From assembly GCF_022548875.1 (NCBI RefSeq), contig NZ_JAKZEW010000001.1:264-64263 (forward strand): 64,000 nucleotides of DNA, given 5' to 3'. Position numbers and translations under genes: made by a program. Below are positions 24,054 to 33,204 of the stretch, one piece after another. Each line of letters opens with the position of its first letter. Position 1 is the first letter of the stretch. Below the pieces are notes generated by a model. The model ran no database searches. It worked only from the letters and a program-made list of their open reading frames with translations, and had not been told where the DNA came from. The DNA comes from Glycomyces sp. L485 (lineage in GTDB: Bacteria > Actinomycetota > Actinomycetes > Mycobacteriales > Micromonosporaceae).

Positions 24054-24209
24054 GCTCACCGAGTTTGACATGTGACACGTTGTGCCGCATCTCGTTTTCG
24101 CTGTGCTTACCACCGCGGAACTCCGCTTGGGCTCGACAAGCATACGTGACTGCGGAGGGCGCGTCCACGGCGGGGCTCCGGTGAGACCGCCGTCTCAGGT
24201 GGGCCTTGC

Positions 24210-24215
24210 TAGCGT
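24210..24215 (+). promoter_or_regulatory. -10 box of leaderless pheA
   Basis: TAGCGT ends 6 bases before the ATG at 24222; no ribosome-binding site is present. Confidence 0.45.
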
Positions 24216-24221
24216 TGGCGC

Positions 24222-25142
24222 ATGGAGTTCGCCTATTTCGGTCCGCGCGGCACCTTCACCGAGGCCGCCCTCCGCCGACTGCCCGCCGCCAAGGGCGCCC
24301 GGACCACGCCGCTGTCCTCGATCGCCGAGGTCCTCGACGCGGTCCGGCGAGGCGACGTCGACGCCGGCTTCGTCCCGCTCGAGAACTCCCAGGAGGGCAC
24401 CGTCACCGTCACCGTCGACGAACTCGTGGGCGGCGATCCACTGGTCATCGCCGGCGAGGTAGTCCTCCCGGTCACCTTCGTCCTCGCAACGAACAAGAGC
24501 ATGGACGAGATCACCTCCGTCGCCTCGTACTCGCACGCCCTCGCCCAGGTGCGCCGCTTCCTTCGCCGCGAGCTCCCCGACGCCCAGATCGTCAACGCCC
24601 TGTCGACCGCCGACGCCGCCGAGCGCGTCGCGGCCGGTGACGTCGACGCCTGCGTCTGCGCTCCTTTCGCCGCCGAGGCCGCCGGACTTCCCGTGCTCGC
24701 CTACGACATCGGCGACTACCCCGACGCCGAGACCCGCTTCGTCCACGTGGTCAGGCCCTGCCCGCCGCCGGAGCCTTCCGGCAACGACATCACCTCCCTG
24801 GCCGTCTACATCGACCACGACCGGGTCGGAGCGCTCCTCGCGGTCCTCACCGAGTTCGCCATCCGCGGCATCAACCTCACCCGCATCGAGTCGCGCCCCA
24901 CCGGTGAGGGACTCGGCCGCTACGCGTTCTTCCTCGATTGCACCGGCCACCTGGCCGATGCCCGCATGGGCGAGGCCCTCACGGGCCTGCGCCGCATCTG
25001 CGCCGACGTCCGCTACCTAGGCTCCTATCGCCGCGACCACTCGGACGCACCCGTGCCCCCGCCGCCGGGCCTGAGTGACGCCGACTTCGCCGACGCCGCC
25101 GCCTGGCTCAAGAGCCTCCGCGAGGGCGGGAAGCGGCGCTGA
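24222..25142 (+). CDS. pheA: Prephenate dehydratase
   Basis: PheA turns prephenate into phenylpyruvate in phenylalanine synthesis. 306 aa, monofunctional (no chorismate mutase part), as in other actinobacteria. The N-terminal PDT domain starts FAYFGPRGTFTEAAL and has PLENSQEGTV. A C-terminal ACT domain contains TRIESRP, the phenylalanine-binding motif for feedback control. ATG at 24222 with TAGCGT 6 bases upstream, so leaderless. It precedes the GPP34 gene, which has its own promoter. Confidence 0.95.
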   Translation: MEFAYFGPRGTFTEAALRRLPAAKGARTTPLSSIAEVLDAVRRGDVDAGFVPLENSQEGTVTVTVDELVGGDPLVIAGEVVLPVTFVLATNKSMDEITSVASYSHALAQVRRFLRRELPDAQIVNALSTADAAERVAAGDVDACVCAPFAAEAAGLPVLAYDIGDYPDAETRFVHVVRPCPPPEPSGNDITSLAVYIDHDRVGALLAVLTEFAIRGINLTRIESRPTGEGLGRYAFFLDCTGHLADARMGEALTGLRRICADVRYLGSYRRDHSDAPVPPPPGLSDADFADAAAWLKSLREGGKRR

Positions 25143-25166
25143 CCGGCGCCGCGTGCGCGTCCCGCT

Positions 25167-25172
25167 TAGGGT
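25167..25172 (+). promoter_or_regulatory. -10 box of leaderless GPP34 gene
   Basis: TAGGGT ends 6 bases before the ATG at 25179, so this gene probably has its own transcript rather than relying on pheA. Confidence 0.45.
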
Positions 25173-25178
25173 GGGGGC

Positions 25179-25835
25179 ATGGTCTCTCTGGTCGACGAAC
25201 TGGTCTTGCTCGCCTACGACGACGTCTCCGGCCGCAACCGGGCCCACCACCTGGAGCTCGGTCTCGGGGGCGCGGTCGTGCTGGAGCTGACGATGGCCGA
25301 GCGCATCGACGTCGTGAACAAGAAGATCCAGGTCGTCGACGCGACCCCCGTCGGCGACAGGCTGCTCGACGAGGTCTTGCGGCGAGTCGCCGACGACCGC
25401 CCCCGCAAGCCGGCCGCGGTCGTCCAGCGCGCCGGGAAGGGTATGACGCAGCCCGTGCTCGACGACCTGGTCTCCCGCGGCGTACTGCAGTTCAAGCGCG
25501 ACAAGCTCCTCGGTGTCTTCCCGTTCCACCGCTACCTGCCGGACGACCCTGCCGTGGAGGCCGACGCCCGCGCCCGCCTGGTCGCCGCTGTCGATGCCGA
25601 GGCCGCCTCGGACGCTCGCACCGCCGCGCTCGCCTCGTTGGTCTACGCGCTGAAGATGCACGCGATCGTGTTCCCGGCGCGCAGCCACCGTGAAGTGCGC
25701 AAGTCACTCAAGGCCATCGCCGACGGCTCGTGGGCCGGGGACGCGACTCGCAAGGCGGTGGAGGCCACGCAGTCCGCGGTCATGGCGGCGGTCATGGTGG
25801 CGGCGGCGAGCGCGGGTTCGGCCCAGAGCGGCTGA
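25179..25835 (+). CDS. GOLPH3/GPP34-family protein
   Basis: 218 aa. It matches the GPP34 (GOLPH3/Vps74) fold: LVDELVLLAYDDVSGR at the N-terminus, LGGAVVLELTMAERIDV, LVSRGVLQFKRDKLLGVFPF with the family's beta-hairpin, and a C-terminal helical part. Eukaryotic GOLPH3 binds phosphatidylinositol 4-phosphate and glycosyltransferases at the Golgi. Actinobacteria carry many paralogues of unknown function. No membrane segment; membrane-surface association is inferred from the family. ATG at 25179 with TAGGGT 6 bases upstream. Confidence 0.9.
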   Translation: MVSLVDELVLLAYDDVSGRNRAHHLELGLGGAVVLELTMAERIDVVNKKIQVVDATPVGDRLLDEVLRRVADDRPRKPAAVVQRAGKGMTQPVLDDLVSRGVLQFKRDKLLGVFPFHRYLPDDPAVEADARARLVAAVDAEAASDARTAALASLVYALKMHAIVFPARSHREVRKSLKAIADGSWAGDATRKAVEATQSAVMAAVMVAAASAGSAQSG

Positions 25836-25880
25836 CGCAGGCCTTGCCGCAGGTCGCGGTAGCCGTGGTTAGCTAGAGAC

Positions 25881-26552
25881 ATGCCTGAAACCTCTGCTTC
25901 GAATGCCGACCCGGACCTGCCCGATCCACCCAAGCCTCCGGCTCGGCCGGTCGAGGTCACCGATCCCGAACGAGTAAGGATCACCGATCCGGAGCGGATG
26001 AAGGCGCTGGCCCATCCGGCGCGGATCGCGGTGTTCGACTACCTCGCCGCCCGCCGCGTCCAGGGCTACGACGGAGCGACGGCGACGGAGATGGCCGAGG
26101 TGGCGGGCATGACGCCGAGCGCCATGAGTTACCACCTGCGAACGTTGGCGAAGGCCGGATTCATCGAGGAGGCCCCGAGCCGGGGCGACGCGCGCGAGCG
26201 CCTTTGGCGGCTCGCGCTCCACAGCTTCTCGATCCAGGCGGAGGAGGGCGCCCCCGAGGGTGACCGGGCGGCCGAACGAGCCATGGCGCACGCGTTCGCC
26301 GAGCAGGACGAACGCGGCTTCAGGCGCTGGATCGAGAGCAAGGGCGAGATGGACCCCGAGGTCAGGGACGCGTCGGGCATGTCGCAGGGGCGGCTGCGGC
26401 TCACTACCGCCGAGGCCAAGGAGTTCCAGACTCGGTTCCACAAGCTGCAGATGGAGTACGCGGAGTTGACCCGCAAGCGGGTGGAGGCGGATTCGGACGG
26501 CGACGACTCTATGGTTTTCACCTATCTCTTCCGTCTCTTCCCTTACACATAG
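25881..26552 (+). CDS. ArsR-type winged-helix regulator, probable repressor of the MFS gene
   Basis: 223 aa. A disordered N-terminal 45 residues precedes MKALAHPARIAVFDYLAARR and a winged helix with recognition helix MTPSAMSYHLRTLAKAGFI. The C-terminal 110 residues are helical and charged (EQDERGFRRWIESKGEMDPE), the usual dimer or ligand part of HTH_20-type regulators. Its stop codon is about 50 bases before the MFS start, and the gap is filled with strong inverted repeats (26585-26642). Control of the MFS gene, and perhaps of itself by readthrough, is a good inference. Confidence 0.85.
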   Translation: MPETSASNADPDLPDPPKPPARPVEVTDPERVRITDPERMKALAHPARIAVFDYLAARRVQGYDGATATEMAEVAGMTPSAMSYHLRTLAKAGFIEEAPSRGDARERLWRLALHSFSIQAEEGAPEGDRAAERAMAHAFAEQDERGFRRWIESKGEMDPEVRDASGMSQGRLRLTTAEAKEFQTRFHKLQMEYAELTRKRVEADSDGDDSMVFTYLFRLFPYT

Positions 26553-26584
26553 CGACGAAGATTCTCGAAAAAATCTGAAAAATC

Positions 26585-26642
26585 TCTTTCATACTTAGAT
26601 ATGAAAGAGTATTTTCGAAGTATGTCTTTCACATACTCTTTC
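26585..26642 (+). promoter_or_regulatory. Nested operator over the MFS start codon
   Basis: Three inverted repeats overlap. TCTTTCATA (26585-26593) pairs with TATGAAAGA (26600-26608). GAAAGAGTAT (26603-26612) pairs with ATACTCTTTC (26633-26642). GTATG (26620-26624) pairs with CATAC (26632-26636). The CTTTC half-site appears repeatedly. The array covers the promoter region, both candidate start codons and the first codons, so a bound dimer would block initiation. The ArsR-type gene upstream is the likely binder. Confidence 0.65.
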
Positions 26643-27881
26643 GACGGCACCCGCTGGTCCGACATCCATGCCGCCGCCGTCTGCTCGTTCCTCACCGGCA
26701 CGGCGATGTTCACCGCCGACTTCACCCTCGTGCTGCGCCTCCAGTCCACCGGCTACGGCGGCGTCGCGATAGCCGCCCTCATCACCTGCGCGATCCTGCC
26801 GCTCGTGCTGCTCTCCCCCGTCACCGGCCGCATGGCCGATCGCTTCGACAGCCGCGCGGTCATGGCCGGCGCCGGCGTCACTCAATGCGCGGCCATCGCC
26901 GCCATGTCGTTCGCGGACGGGCTCCCCGTGCTGCTCGCACTGGTCTTCGTCAACGCCTCGGCCAACGCGGCGCTCCGCCCGGCCCTCAGCGCCCTCGTCC
27001 CGACCATGGCCACCGAGGAGGACCTCCCGCGAGCAGTGGCGACGGTCCAGACCGGCATGCTCCTCGGCATGACCGCCGGCCCGGCCGGCGCCGGATTCAT
27101 CATCGCCGCCGGCGGCACCGGCGCCGCGCTGACCTCCGCGGCGCTCTGCGCGTTGACTGCGGCCCTGCTCAGCTGCGACATCCGCACCCGCCGGGGTGGA
27201 ATACGCCGGGGCGCGCACACCGCTCGGCTCGAAAACGGCGGACGGTCCTGGCTTCTGCGCCGCGACGTGATCCTGCTCGTCATGGTCATAGGGGCCGCTG
27301 CCGTGATCGGTGCCCTGTGCGCCGTCAACGTTCTCGAGGTCTTCCTGGTCCGCGAGGTCTACGGCGCCTCCGAGGGCGTCTACGGCCTCATCAACGCTTG
27401 CTGGACCGGCGGCATGGTGGTCGGGGCGTGGGTCGCCGCCGAGATCTTCAGGCGCGTCAACGATGGCGGTCAGATCGCGATGCTGCTCATGGGCTGCCTG
27501 GCCTGTACCGGCATCGTCGTGATCGCGTTGGGCCTGCCGCTGCCGACCGTGGCGCTCCTCATTCCGCTCTACCTCTTCGGTGGGATCCTCAATGCGGCCG
27601 AGAACTCCTGCATGCAGATCGCGGTGGCCCGCCGGGTGCCCGAGCGCTTCCGCGGCCGGGCCACCGCCCGCGTCAACGCCGTGGTCAACGCGTCCACGCT
27701 CATCGGCTTCGCGGCCGGGGGTGTGCTCGAGACGGTCCTGGAGGTGCGGACGTCGTTCGTGCTCGTCGGACTGATCTCGGTCGCCATCGTCATCGCGTGC
27801 CTGCCGTTGGTGCGCCGCGGTGTCCGTGCCGAGGAGGCCGACGTCAAGGACGGGGAGGAACCGGTACTGGTCGCGGCGTGA
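26601..27881 (+). CDS. MFS transporter
   Basis: 426 aa with about 12 hydrophobic segments, a major facilitator of the drug-efflux type. The loop 2-3 motif reads LSPVTGRMADRFDSRAVM, close to the MFS motif A GxLaDrxGrk. Substrate unknown. Two starts are possible: ATG at 26601 and an in-frame ATG at 26622 (MSFTYSFDG), the latter with GAAG 5 bases upstream and just downstream of the first palindrome; 26622 may be the true start. It lies directly after the ArsR-type regulator and converges on modC with a 5-base gap. Confidence 0.88.
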   Translation: MKEYFRSMSFTYSFDGTRWSDIHAAAVCSFLTGTAMFTADFTLVLRLQSTGYGGVAIAALITCAILPLVLLSPVTGRMADRFDSRAVMAGAGVTQCAAIAAMSFADGLPVLLALVFVNASANAALRPALSALVPTMATEEDLPRAVATVQTGMLLGMTAGPAGAGFIIAAGGTGAALTSAALCALTAALLSCDIRTRRGGIRRGAHTARLENGGRSWLLRRDVILLVMVIGAAAVIGALCAVNVLEVFLVREVYGASEGVYGLINACWTGGMVVGAWVAAEIFRRVNDGGQIAMLLMGCLACTGIVVIALGLPLPTVALLIPLYLFGGILNAAENSCMQIAVARRVPERFRGRATARVNAVVNASTLIGFAAGGVLETVLEVRTSFVLVGLISVAIVIACLPLVRRGVRAEEADVKDGEEPVLVAA

Positions 27882-27886
27882 AGGCG

Positions 27887-28945
27887 CTAGTCGGGGTAGG
27901 TCCTGATCTCGGTGGCCTTGACCGCCGCCCACACCCTCTGCCCGGACCGCAGCCCCAGTTGCGCGGCGGCGGCCGGGGTGACGTCGGCGGCGGCGCGCAG
28001 CGGCCCGTCGAGTTGCACGCGCAGGTTGTCGCCGTGCCGGTGGACGCCGGTCACGGTCGCCTCCCAGACGTTGCGCGGGCTGCCGTCGGGCCGGCCCGCG
28101 TGCAGGGCGACCGCGCTCGGCTTGAACGCGGCGAAGGCGTCGCCGTCGAGCGGGTCGGCGACGGTCAGGACGGTGCCGCCGTCGAGGCGGACGTTCCTGC
28201 CTTCGGAACGACCGCGGTAGAGGTTGAGTCCCACGAGCCGGGCGACGTAGTCGCTGCGCGGCCTCGCGGTCACGGTCTCGGCGTCGCCCTCCTGCACGAT
28301 CGCGCCGTCCTCGATGACGACGAGGCGGTCGGCCAAGACCAGGGCGTCGACCGGATCGTGTGTGACCAGGACGGACGCCCCGGCGTGCCGCGAGAGATGG
28401 TGGTGCAGCTCGGCCCGCGTGTCGAGCCGGGTGCGGGCGTCGAGCGCCGCGAGCGGCTCGTCGAGCAGCAGCAGGGTCGGCTCGACGGCGAGCGCCCGCG
28501 CGAGCGCCACTCGCTGGGCCTGGCCGCCCGACAGCTGCCGCGGTTTGCGACCGGCGAGTTCCTCCAGGCCGACCCGGGCGAGCCAGCGGGCGGCCCGCTC
28601 GCGGGCCGCGGTGCGGCCGACGCCCCGTCTGCGGGGCCCGAAGGCCACGTTGTCGAGCGCGCTCAGGTGCGGGAACAGCAGGTAGTCCTGGAAGACCACG
28701 CCGATGCCGCGCCGCTCCGGTGCCGTCCAGTGCCGCTGCGCGGGCCGGTCGAGGTCGCGTCCTTCAAGGGCGACATGGCCTTCGGAGAGCCCCTGGAGCC
28801 CGGCGAGGGCCCGCAGGGCGGTTGTCTTGCCCGCGCCGTTGGGCCCAAGCAGCGCCACGGTCTCCCCTGCTTCGACGTGGAGCGGCAGGTCGAGCCTGAA
28901 ATCGCCGCGGTCGGCCACGAGGTGCGCGTCGAGGACCGGGGTCAC
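27887..28945 (-). CDS. modC: Molybdate ABC transporter ATP-binding protein
   Basis: ModC powers molybdate import. 352 aa from the GTG at 28945. Walker A LLGPNGAGKTTA, signature LSGGQAQRVALARAL, Walker B LLLLDEPLAALD, and switch His in VTHDPVDAL. The C-terminal ~100 residues are a TOBE/Mop domain (SAVALHAGRPDGSPRNVW), the molybdate-binding part typical of ModC. The GTG overlaps the modB stop (GTGA), so I prefer it to the GTG at 28975. Confidence 0.93.
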   Translation of the reverse strand: MTPVLDAHLVADRGDFRLDLPLHVEAGETVALLGPNGAGKTTALRALAGLQGLSEGHVALEGRDLDRPAQRHWTAPERRGIGVVFQDYLLFPHLSALDNVAFGPRRRGVGRTAARERAARWLARVGLEELAGRKPRQLSGGQAQRVALARALAVEPTLLLLDEPLAALDARTRLDTRAELHHHLSRHAGASVLVTHDPVDALVLADRLVVIEDGAIVQEGDAETVTARPRSDYVARLVGLNLYRGRSEGRNVRLDGGTVLTVADPLDGDAFAAFKPSAVALHAGRPDGSPRNVWEATVTGVHRHGDNLRVQLDGPLRAAADVTPAAAAQLGLRSGQRVWAAVKATEIRTYPD

Positions 28946-29751
28946 GGCGTCGCCGTCCAGCGTTCGCGCAGGCACGCCAGGACGGTGACCGAGGCGGCGA
29001 GCAGGATGAGGCTGAGCACGATCGCGGCCTCCAGGTCGGTCTCAAGCGCGAGGTAGACGGCCAGGGGCATGGTCTGGGTGCGGCCTGGGAAGTTCCCGGC
29101 GAAGGTGATCGTGGCGCCGAACTCGCCGAGCGCGCGGGCCCAGCACAGGACGGCACCGGCGGCGATCCCGGGCGCCACCAGCGGAAGCGTGACGCGGGTG
29201 AAGACCGTCCAGCGTCCGGCGCCGAGCGTCGCGGCGGCCTCCTCGTAGCGGATGTCCGCGCCTCGCAGCGCCCCTTCGACGGAGACGACGAGGAACGGCA
29301 TCGCCACGAACGTCATCGCGAGCACCACGCCGGCGGTGGAGAACGGCAGGGTGATGCCGAACGCCTCGTCGAGCCAGGCGCCGACGAGGCCGCCTCGGCC
29401 GAAGACGAGCAGCAGCGCCACGCCGCCGACCACGGGCGGCAGGACCAGCGGCACGGTGACCAGGGCCCGCACGAGGCTTCGGCCCCGGAATTCGACGCGG
29501 GCGAGCAGCCAGGCGATCGGAATGCCGAACAGCAGGCAGAGTCCGGTCGAGGCGGTGGCGGTGACCAGCGAGAGGCGCAGGGCGTCGAGGACTTCGGGCT
29601 CGGCCAGGCGCTGCGGCATGGTCGACCACGGGGCGCGGATGAGCAGCCCCGCCAGGGGGAGGGTCAGGAAGGCCAGCCCCAGCAGCGCCGGGATGAGCAG
29701 CGCCGCGGGGATTCGCTGGCGGCGGGCCGGTGCGCTGGTCTTGGCGGTCAT
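28942..29751 (-). CDS. modB: Molybdate ABC transporter permease
   Basis: ModB, the membrane channel of the molybdate importer. 269 aa with about six membrane helices. The EAA loop that docks on ModC is EEAAATLGAGRWTVFTRVTL, followed by LPLVAPGIAAGA. It follows modA by 7 bases and overlaps modC by 4. Confidence 0.93.
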   Translation of the reverse strand: MTAKTSAPARRQRIPAALLIPALLGLAFLTLPLAGLLIRAPWSTMPQRLAEPEVLDALRLSLVTATASTGLCLLFGIPIAWLLARVEFRGRSLVRALVTVPLVLPPVVGGVALLLVFGRGGLVGAWLDEAFGITLPFSTAGVVLAMTFVAMPFLVVSVEGALRGADIRYEEAAATLGAGRWTVFTRVTLPLVAPGIAAGAVLCWARALGEFGATITFAGNFPGRTQTMPLAVYLALETDLEAAIVLSLILLAASVTVLACLRERWTATP

Positions 29752-29758
29752 GGCGGGT

Positions 29759-30505
29759 TCACGGGGCCTGGAATCCGTGGGCGGTGAGCACTTCGAGCGC
29801 TTCGTCGGTGCGGATGTAGTCGACGAAGGCTTCGGCGACGGCGGGATTCGGCGCGTCGTCGAGCGCCGCGATCGGGTAGTCGTTGATCGCGGAGTCGGAC
29901 TCGGGGAACTCGACGCCGTGTACGGCGCCGCCGGCCGCCTCCGTGTCGGTGCGGTATACGAGGGCGGCGTCGACTTCGCCGAGTCCGAGCTTGGAGAGCG
30001 CGGCCTTGACGTCGGTCTCGTAGGTGACCGGAGTGAGCCGCACCCCGGCGGCGTCGAGCGCGGTGCGGGCGGCGGCCCCGCAGGGGACCTCCTCAGCGCA
30101 AAGAGCGACTTTGAGACCGGGGTCGGCCAGGTCGGCGAGGCCGGTGATGCCGTCGGGATCGCCTTCGGGGACGGCGATGACGAGTCGGTTTCGCGCGAAC
30201 GTCTCGGGGTCGGCGGCGTATCCGGACCGGACGACGGAGTCCATATTGGCGGGGGCGGCGGAGGCGAACACGTCGGCCGGAGCGCCCTGGGCGATCTGGG
30301 AGGCGAGCGAAGCGCTGCCGGCGAAGCTGAAGACGACCTCGACGCCTGGGTTGGCGTCCTCGAAGTCCTCGCCGATCTGGGTGAACGCCTCGGTGAGGGA
30401 GGCGGCGGCGAAGACGGTCAGGTGGCCGGAGGCGTCGTCGTCTCCGGCGGAGCCGCAGGCGGTGAGGCCGAGCACCGCGGCGCAGGCGAGGGCGGCGGCT
30501 CTCAC
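29759..30505 (-). CDS. modA: Molybdate-binding lipoprotein
   Basis: ModA captures molybdate or tungstate outside the membrane. 248 aa. A lipoprotein signal ends in the lipobox LTAC ([11 protein letters not shown]). The mature start [14 protein letters not shown] is the classic ModA N-terminus, with Ser contacts to the oxyanion, and later [11 protein letters not shown]. The GTG start overlaps the upstream regulator's stop (GTGA), so the four genes form one operon. Confidence 0.94.
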   Translation of the reverse strand: MRAAALACAAVLGLTACGSAGDDDASGHLTVFAAASLTEAFTQIGEDFEDANPGVEVVFSFAGSASLASQIAQGAPADVFASAAPANMDSVVRSGYAADPETFARNRLVIAVPEGDPDGITGLADLADPGLKVALCAEEVPCGAAARTALDAAGVRLTPVTYETDVKAALSKLGLGEVDAALVYRTDTEAAGGAVHGVEFPESDSAINDYPIAALDDAPNPAVAEAFVDYIRTDEALEVLTAHGFQAP

Positions 30506-30897
30506 GGCTCGCTCCGTTCGACGACGACGGTGGTCGACTTGACCACGGCGACGGCCACCGACCCGACCTGGAGGTCGAGTTCGTCGACGGCCTCGCGGCT
30601 CATGAGCGAGACGACCCGGAACGGTCCCACCTGGATATCGACCTGGGCCATGACCGCGTCCTTGACGACGCTGGTGACGATGCCCCGCAGGCGGTTCCGT
30701 GCCGAGGAGCCCCCGGAGCCGGGCTCGGGCGCCGCCGCGCGCGAGCGCGCGAAGTCGGCCAGATCCACGCCGTCCACGACCCGGTGGCCGTGGTCGTCGC
30801 GGGAGGCCGCGAGCTTGCCGCCGTCGATCCAGCGACGGGCGGTGTCGGCGCTGACGCCGAGCAGCTCGGCGGTTTCACTGATTCGAAACTGCGTCAC
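30502..30897 (-). CDS. HTH-TOBE molybdate-responsive regulator
   Basis: 131 aa. The N-terminus is an excisionase/MerR-type helix-turn-helix ([20 protein letters not shown]); the C-terminus is a single TOBE/Mop domain ([20 protein letters not shown]) that binds molybdate. This is a short molybdate regulator seen in actinobacteria in place of full ModE. Start GTG at 30897: minus-strand TAGACT (30905-30910) is 7 bases before it. It leads the modABC operon, which it probably controls. Confidence 0.85.
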   Translation of the reverse strand: MTQFRISETAELLGVSADTARRWIDGGKLAASRDDHGHRVVDGVDLADFARSRAAAPEPGSGGSSARNRLRGIVTSVVKDAVMAQVDIQVGPFRVVSLMSREAVDELDLQVGSVAVAVVKSTTVVVERSEP

Positions 30898-30966
30898 AAA
30901 ATGCAGTCTACCGGTAGCATCTGCGAGGAGAAAGCCCGAGTTTCGCTGCACTTGCGAAGTGTATGT

Positions 30967-31320
30967 CTAGCCCCAACCCAGCTCGTGGAGCCGGTGCTCC
31001 TCGATGCCGAAGTGGTGGGCGATCTCGTGGACCACGGTCACCGCCACCTCCTCGATCACCTGTTCCACAGTAGAACACATACGCAATGTCGGGCCCCGAT
31101 AGACGGTGATGGTGTCGGGCAGGACCCCGCCGTACTCCCAGCCCCGGTCGGTCAGCGCCGTCCCCTGGTAGAGCCCGAGCAGATCCCTGTCAGGCCCGTC
31201 AGGCTCCTCCTCGACCAGGATGACCACGTTGTCGAGCATCGCCATCAGCTCCTGCGGCACCTCGTCGAGGGCCGCCGAGACCGCCGCTTCGAAGTCCTTC
31301 TCGCTCATTTCAACCGCCAC
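30967..31320 (-). CDS. Zincin-type metallopeptidase family protein
   Basis: 117 aa of the small metallopeptidase family (PF06262-type). It carries [14 protein letters not shown], with HExxH plus a third ligand region, and starts [20 protein letters not shown] as family members do. Substrate unknown. Minus-strand TATCGT (31327-31332) sits 6 bases before a GTG at 31320; an alternative ATG is at 31308. It diverges from serS. This family is often found near seryl-tRNA synthetase in actinobacteria, which fits here. Confidence 0.85.
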   Translation of the reverse strand: MAVEMSEKDFEAAVSAALDEVPQELMAMLDNVVILVEEEPDGPDRDLLGLYQGTALTDRGWEYGGVLPDTITVYRGPTLRMCSTVEQVIEEVAVTVVHEIAHHFGIEEHRLHELGWG

Positions 31321-31460
31321 ACGCCCACGATATGGCGTCGGCGGCCGGCCGGTCGGCCCCGGTGGGTCCACCGCTCGGGCTCCTCGCCGTGGCGCCCGCC
31401 ATCGCTGCAGACCGCCCCACGTCCCCGATATGGCTTTGACGGCGCCGACGATCAGGCCGG

Positions 31461-31466
31461 TAACCT
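31461..31466 (+). promoter_or_regulatory. -10 box of leaderless serS
   Basis: TAACCT ends 7 bases before the GTG at 31474; no ribosome-binding site is seen. Confidence 0.45.
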
Positions 31467-31473
31467 GGTGGGC

Positions 31474-32730
31474 GTGATTGATCTGCGTGCACTGCGAGAC
31501 AACCCGGACGCCTTCCGCGACAGCCAGCGCAAGCGCGGCGACTCCCCTGACGCCGTCGACGCGCTCCTGTCCGCCGACGCCGAGCACCGCAGCGCCCTGC
31601 AGTCGTTCGAGACCCTCCGCGCCGAGCAGAAGGGCCTGGGCAAGCAGATCGCGAAGGCCGCCCCCGAGCAGAAGCGGGCGCTCCTGGAGCGCACCAAGAC
31701 CCTCGCCGAGGAGGTCAAGGGCGCCGAGGCGCGCGTGACCTCGACCGCCGCCGCGTTCGAGGCTGCGGGCCGAGCCATCCCGAACCTGGTCGCGGACGAG
31801 GCCCCGGCCGGCGGCGAGGACGACTACATCGTGCTGCGCGAGGTCGGCGAGAAGACCGCTTCGGAGGACGTCCGCGACCACCTGGAGATCGGGACCGGCC
31901 TGGGGCTGCTCGACACCGAGCGCGGCGCGAAGACCTCGGGCGCGCGCTTCTACTACCTGACCGGCGACGGCGCGATGCTCCAACTGGCCATGCTCAACCT
32001 GGCCGTGCAGCAGGCGGCCGAGACCGGCTTCACGCCGATGATCCCGCCGGTGCTGGTGCGCCCGGAGGCCATGGAGGGCACCGGCTTCCTCGGCGAGCAC
32101 GCCGAAGAGGTCTACTACCTCGAACGCGACGAGATGTACCTGGTCGGCACCTCGGAGGTGCCGCTCGCCTCGTACCACTCGGGCGAGAACCTCGGCGAGC
32201 TGTCGACGCCGAGACGCTACGCCGCCTGGTCGTCCTGCTTCCGCCGCGAGGCCGGCTCGTACGGCAAGGACACGCGCGGGATCATCCGCGTCCACCAGTT
32301 CGACAAGGTCGAGATGTTCGCGTTCTGCCGACCCGAGGACGCCGAGGCCGAGCACGAGCGGTTCCTCGCCTACGAGGAGCAGATGCTGCAGAAGATGGAG
32401 CTGCCCTACCGGGTCATCGACGTCGCCGCGGGCGACCTCGGCACCTCGGCGGCCCGCAAGTTCGACTGCGAGGCGTGGGTGCCCAGCCAGGGCCGCTACC
32501 GCGAGCTGACCTCGACGTCGAACTGCACGACGTTCCAGGCGAGGCGCTTGAACATCAAGTATCGCGACGAGTCGGGCCGCAACGCGGTCGCCGCGACCTT
32601 GAACGGCACGCTGGCCACGACGCGCTGGCTGGTGGCGATTCTGGAGAACCACCAGAGGCCCGACGGGTCGGTGGCGGTGCCGAAGGCGCTCCAACCGTTC
32701 GTGGGCAAGGACGTCATCGAAGCGAAGTGA
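31474..32730 (+). CDS. serS: Seryl-tRNA synthetase
   Basis: SerRS charges tRNA-Ser. 418 aa, normal for the bacterial enzyme. The N-terminal coiled-coil arm that grips the tRNA variable arm spans about residues 30-110 ([20 protein letters not shown]). Class II motif 2 is [20 protein letters not shown] and motif 3 is in [16 protein letters not shown]. The start is GTG ([11 protein letters not shown]) with TAACCT 7 bases upstream. A strong hairpin begins right after its stop codon. Confidence 0.96.
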   Translation: MIDLRALRDNPDAFRDSQRKRGDSPDAVDALLSADAEHRSALQSFETLRAEQKGLGKQIAKAAPEQKRALLERTKTLAEEVKGAEARVTSTAAAFEAAGRAIPNLVADEAPAGGEDDYIVLREVGEKTASEDVRDHLEIGTGLGLLDTERGAKTSGARFYYLTGDGAMLQLAMLNLAVQQAAETGFTPMIPPVLVRPEAMEGTGFLGEHAEEVYYLERDEMYLVGTSEVPLASYHSGENLGELSTPRRYAAWSSCFRREAGSYGKDTRGIIRVHQFDKVEMFAFCRPEDAEAEHERFLAYEEQMLQKMELPYRVIDVAAGDLGTSAARKFDCEAWVPSQGRYRELTSTSNCTTFQARRLNIKYRDESGRNAVAATLNGTLATTRWLVAILENHQRPDGSVAVPKALQPFVGKDVIEAK

Positions 32731-32771
32731 CCCGATCGTAGATCCTATAGGATATAGGATCCACGATCGGG
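32731..32771. terminator. Long hairpin terminator with TCCTATAGGA core after serS
   Basis: CCCGATCGT (32731-32739) and ACGATCGGG (32763-32771) flank GATCCTATA (32741-32749) and TATAGGATC (32753-32761), with one A/C mismatch and a 3-base loop. The hairpin starts at the base after the serS stop and serves convergent genes. It shares TCCTATAGGA with two other palindromes in the window. Confidence 0.75.
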
Positions 32772-32838
32772 CGGAACTCGCGTCCGTGGGTTATCGCTGT
32801 ACGGCGTACCGCACTCGGCGATACGCCATGGCGTTGCC

Positions 32839-33204
32839 TCACTCTCCGAGTTCGTCCTCGCACCACGCCTTGAGGACCAGGGCGTGGTTCACTTCGGGGT
32901 CTTTTGCTGCGTACAGCAGCGTCACCGGCCCGGTGCGGGCCGCCTCGACGATCGGCTCGGCGTGCTCGGGGCGCGCATCGAGTTCGGAGCGGTACCTGCC
33001 GGCGAACTCCTTGAATCGCTCGGCGATGTGCCCGAACCAGATGCGCAGGTTCGGCGACGGCGCCGCGTCGGGCACCCAGGTGACCGCCTCCAGGTCCTCC
33101 TTGCTGACGCCTCGGGGCCACAGCCGGTCGACCAGGAACACCGTCCCGCTGCGCGCGGGATCGTCGCGGTACTCGTAGACGCGCTGAATCGTGATGTCGG
33201 CCAT
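32839..33204 (-). CDS. DUF488 family protein
   Basis: 121 aa. It shows DUF488 features: an early Tyr/Arg-rich strand (IQRVYEYRD), FLVDRLWPRGVSKEDL, and RRYRSEL-like RYRSELDAR. Function not established; members are small cytosolic proteins. Minus-strand TACGGT (33211-33216) is 6 bases before the ATG at 33204, so it is probably leaderless. It converges with serS across the hairpin. Confidence 0.9.
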   Translation of the reverse strand: MADITIQRVYEYRDDPARSGTVFLVDRLWPRGVSKEDLEAVTWVPDAAPSPNLRIWFGHIAERFKEFAGRYRSELDARPEHAEPIVEAARTGPVTLLYAAKDPEVNHALVLKAWCEDELGE

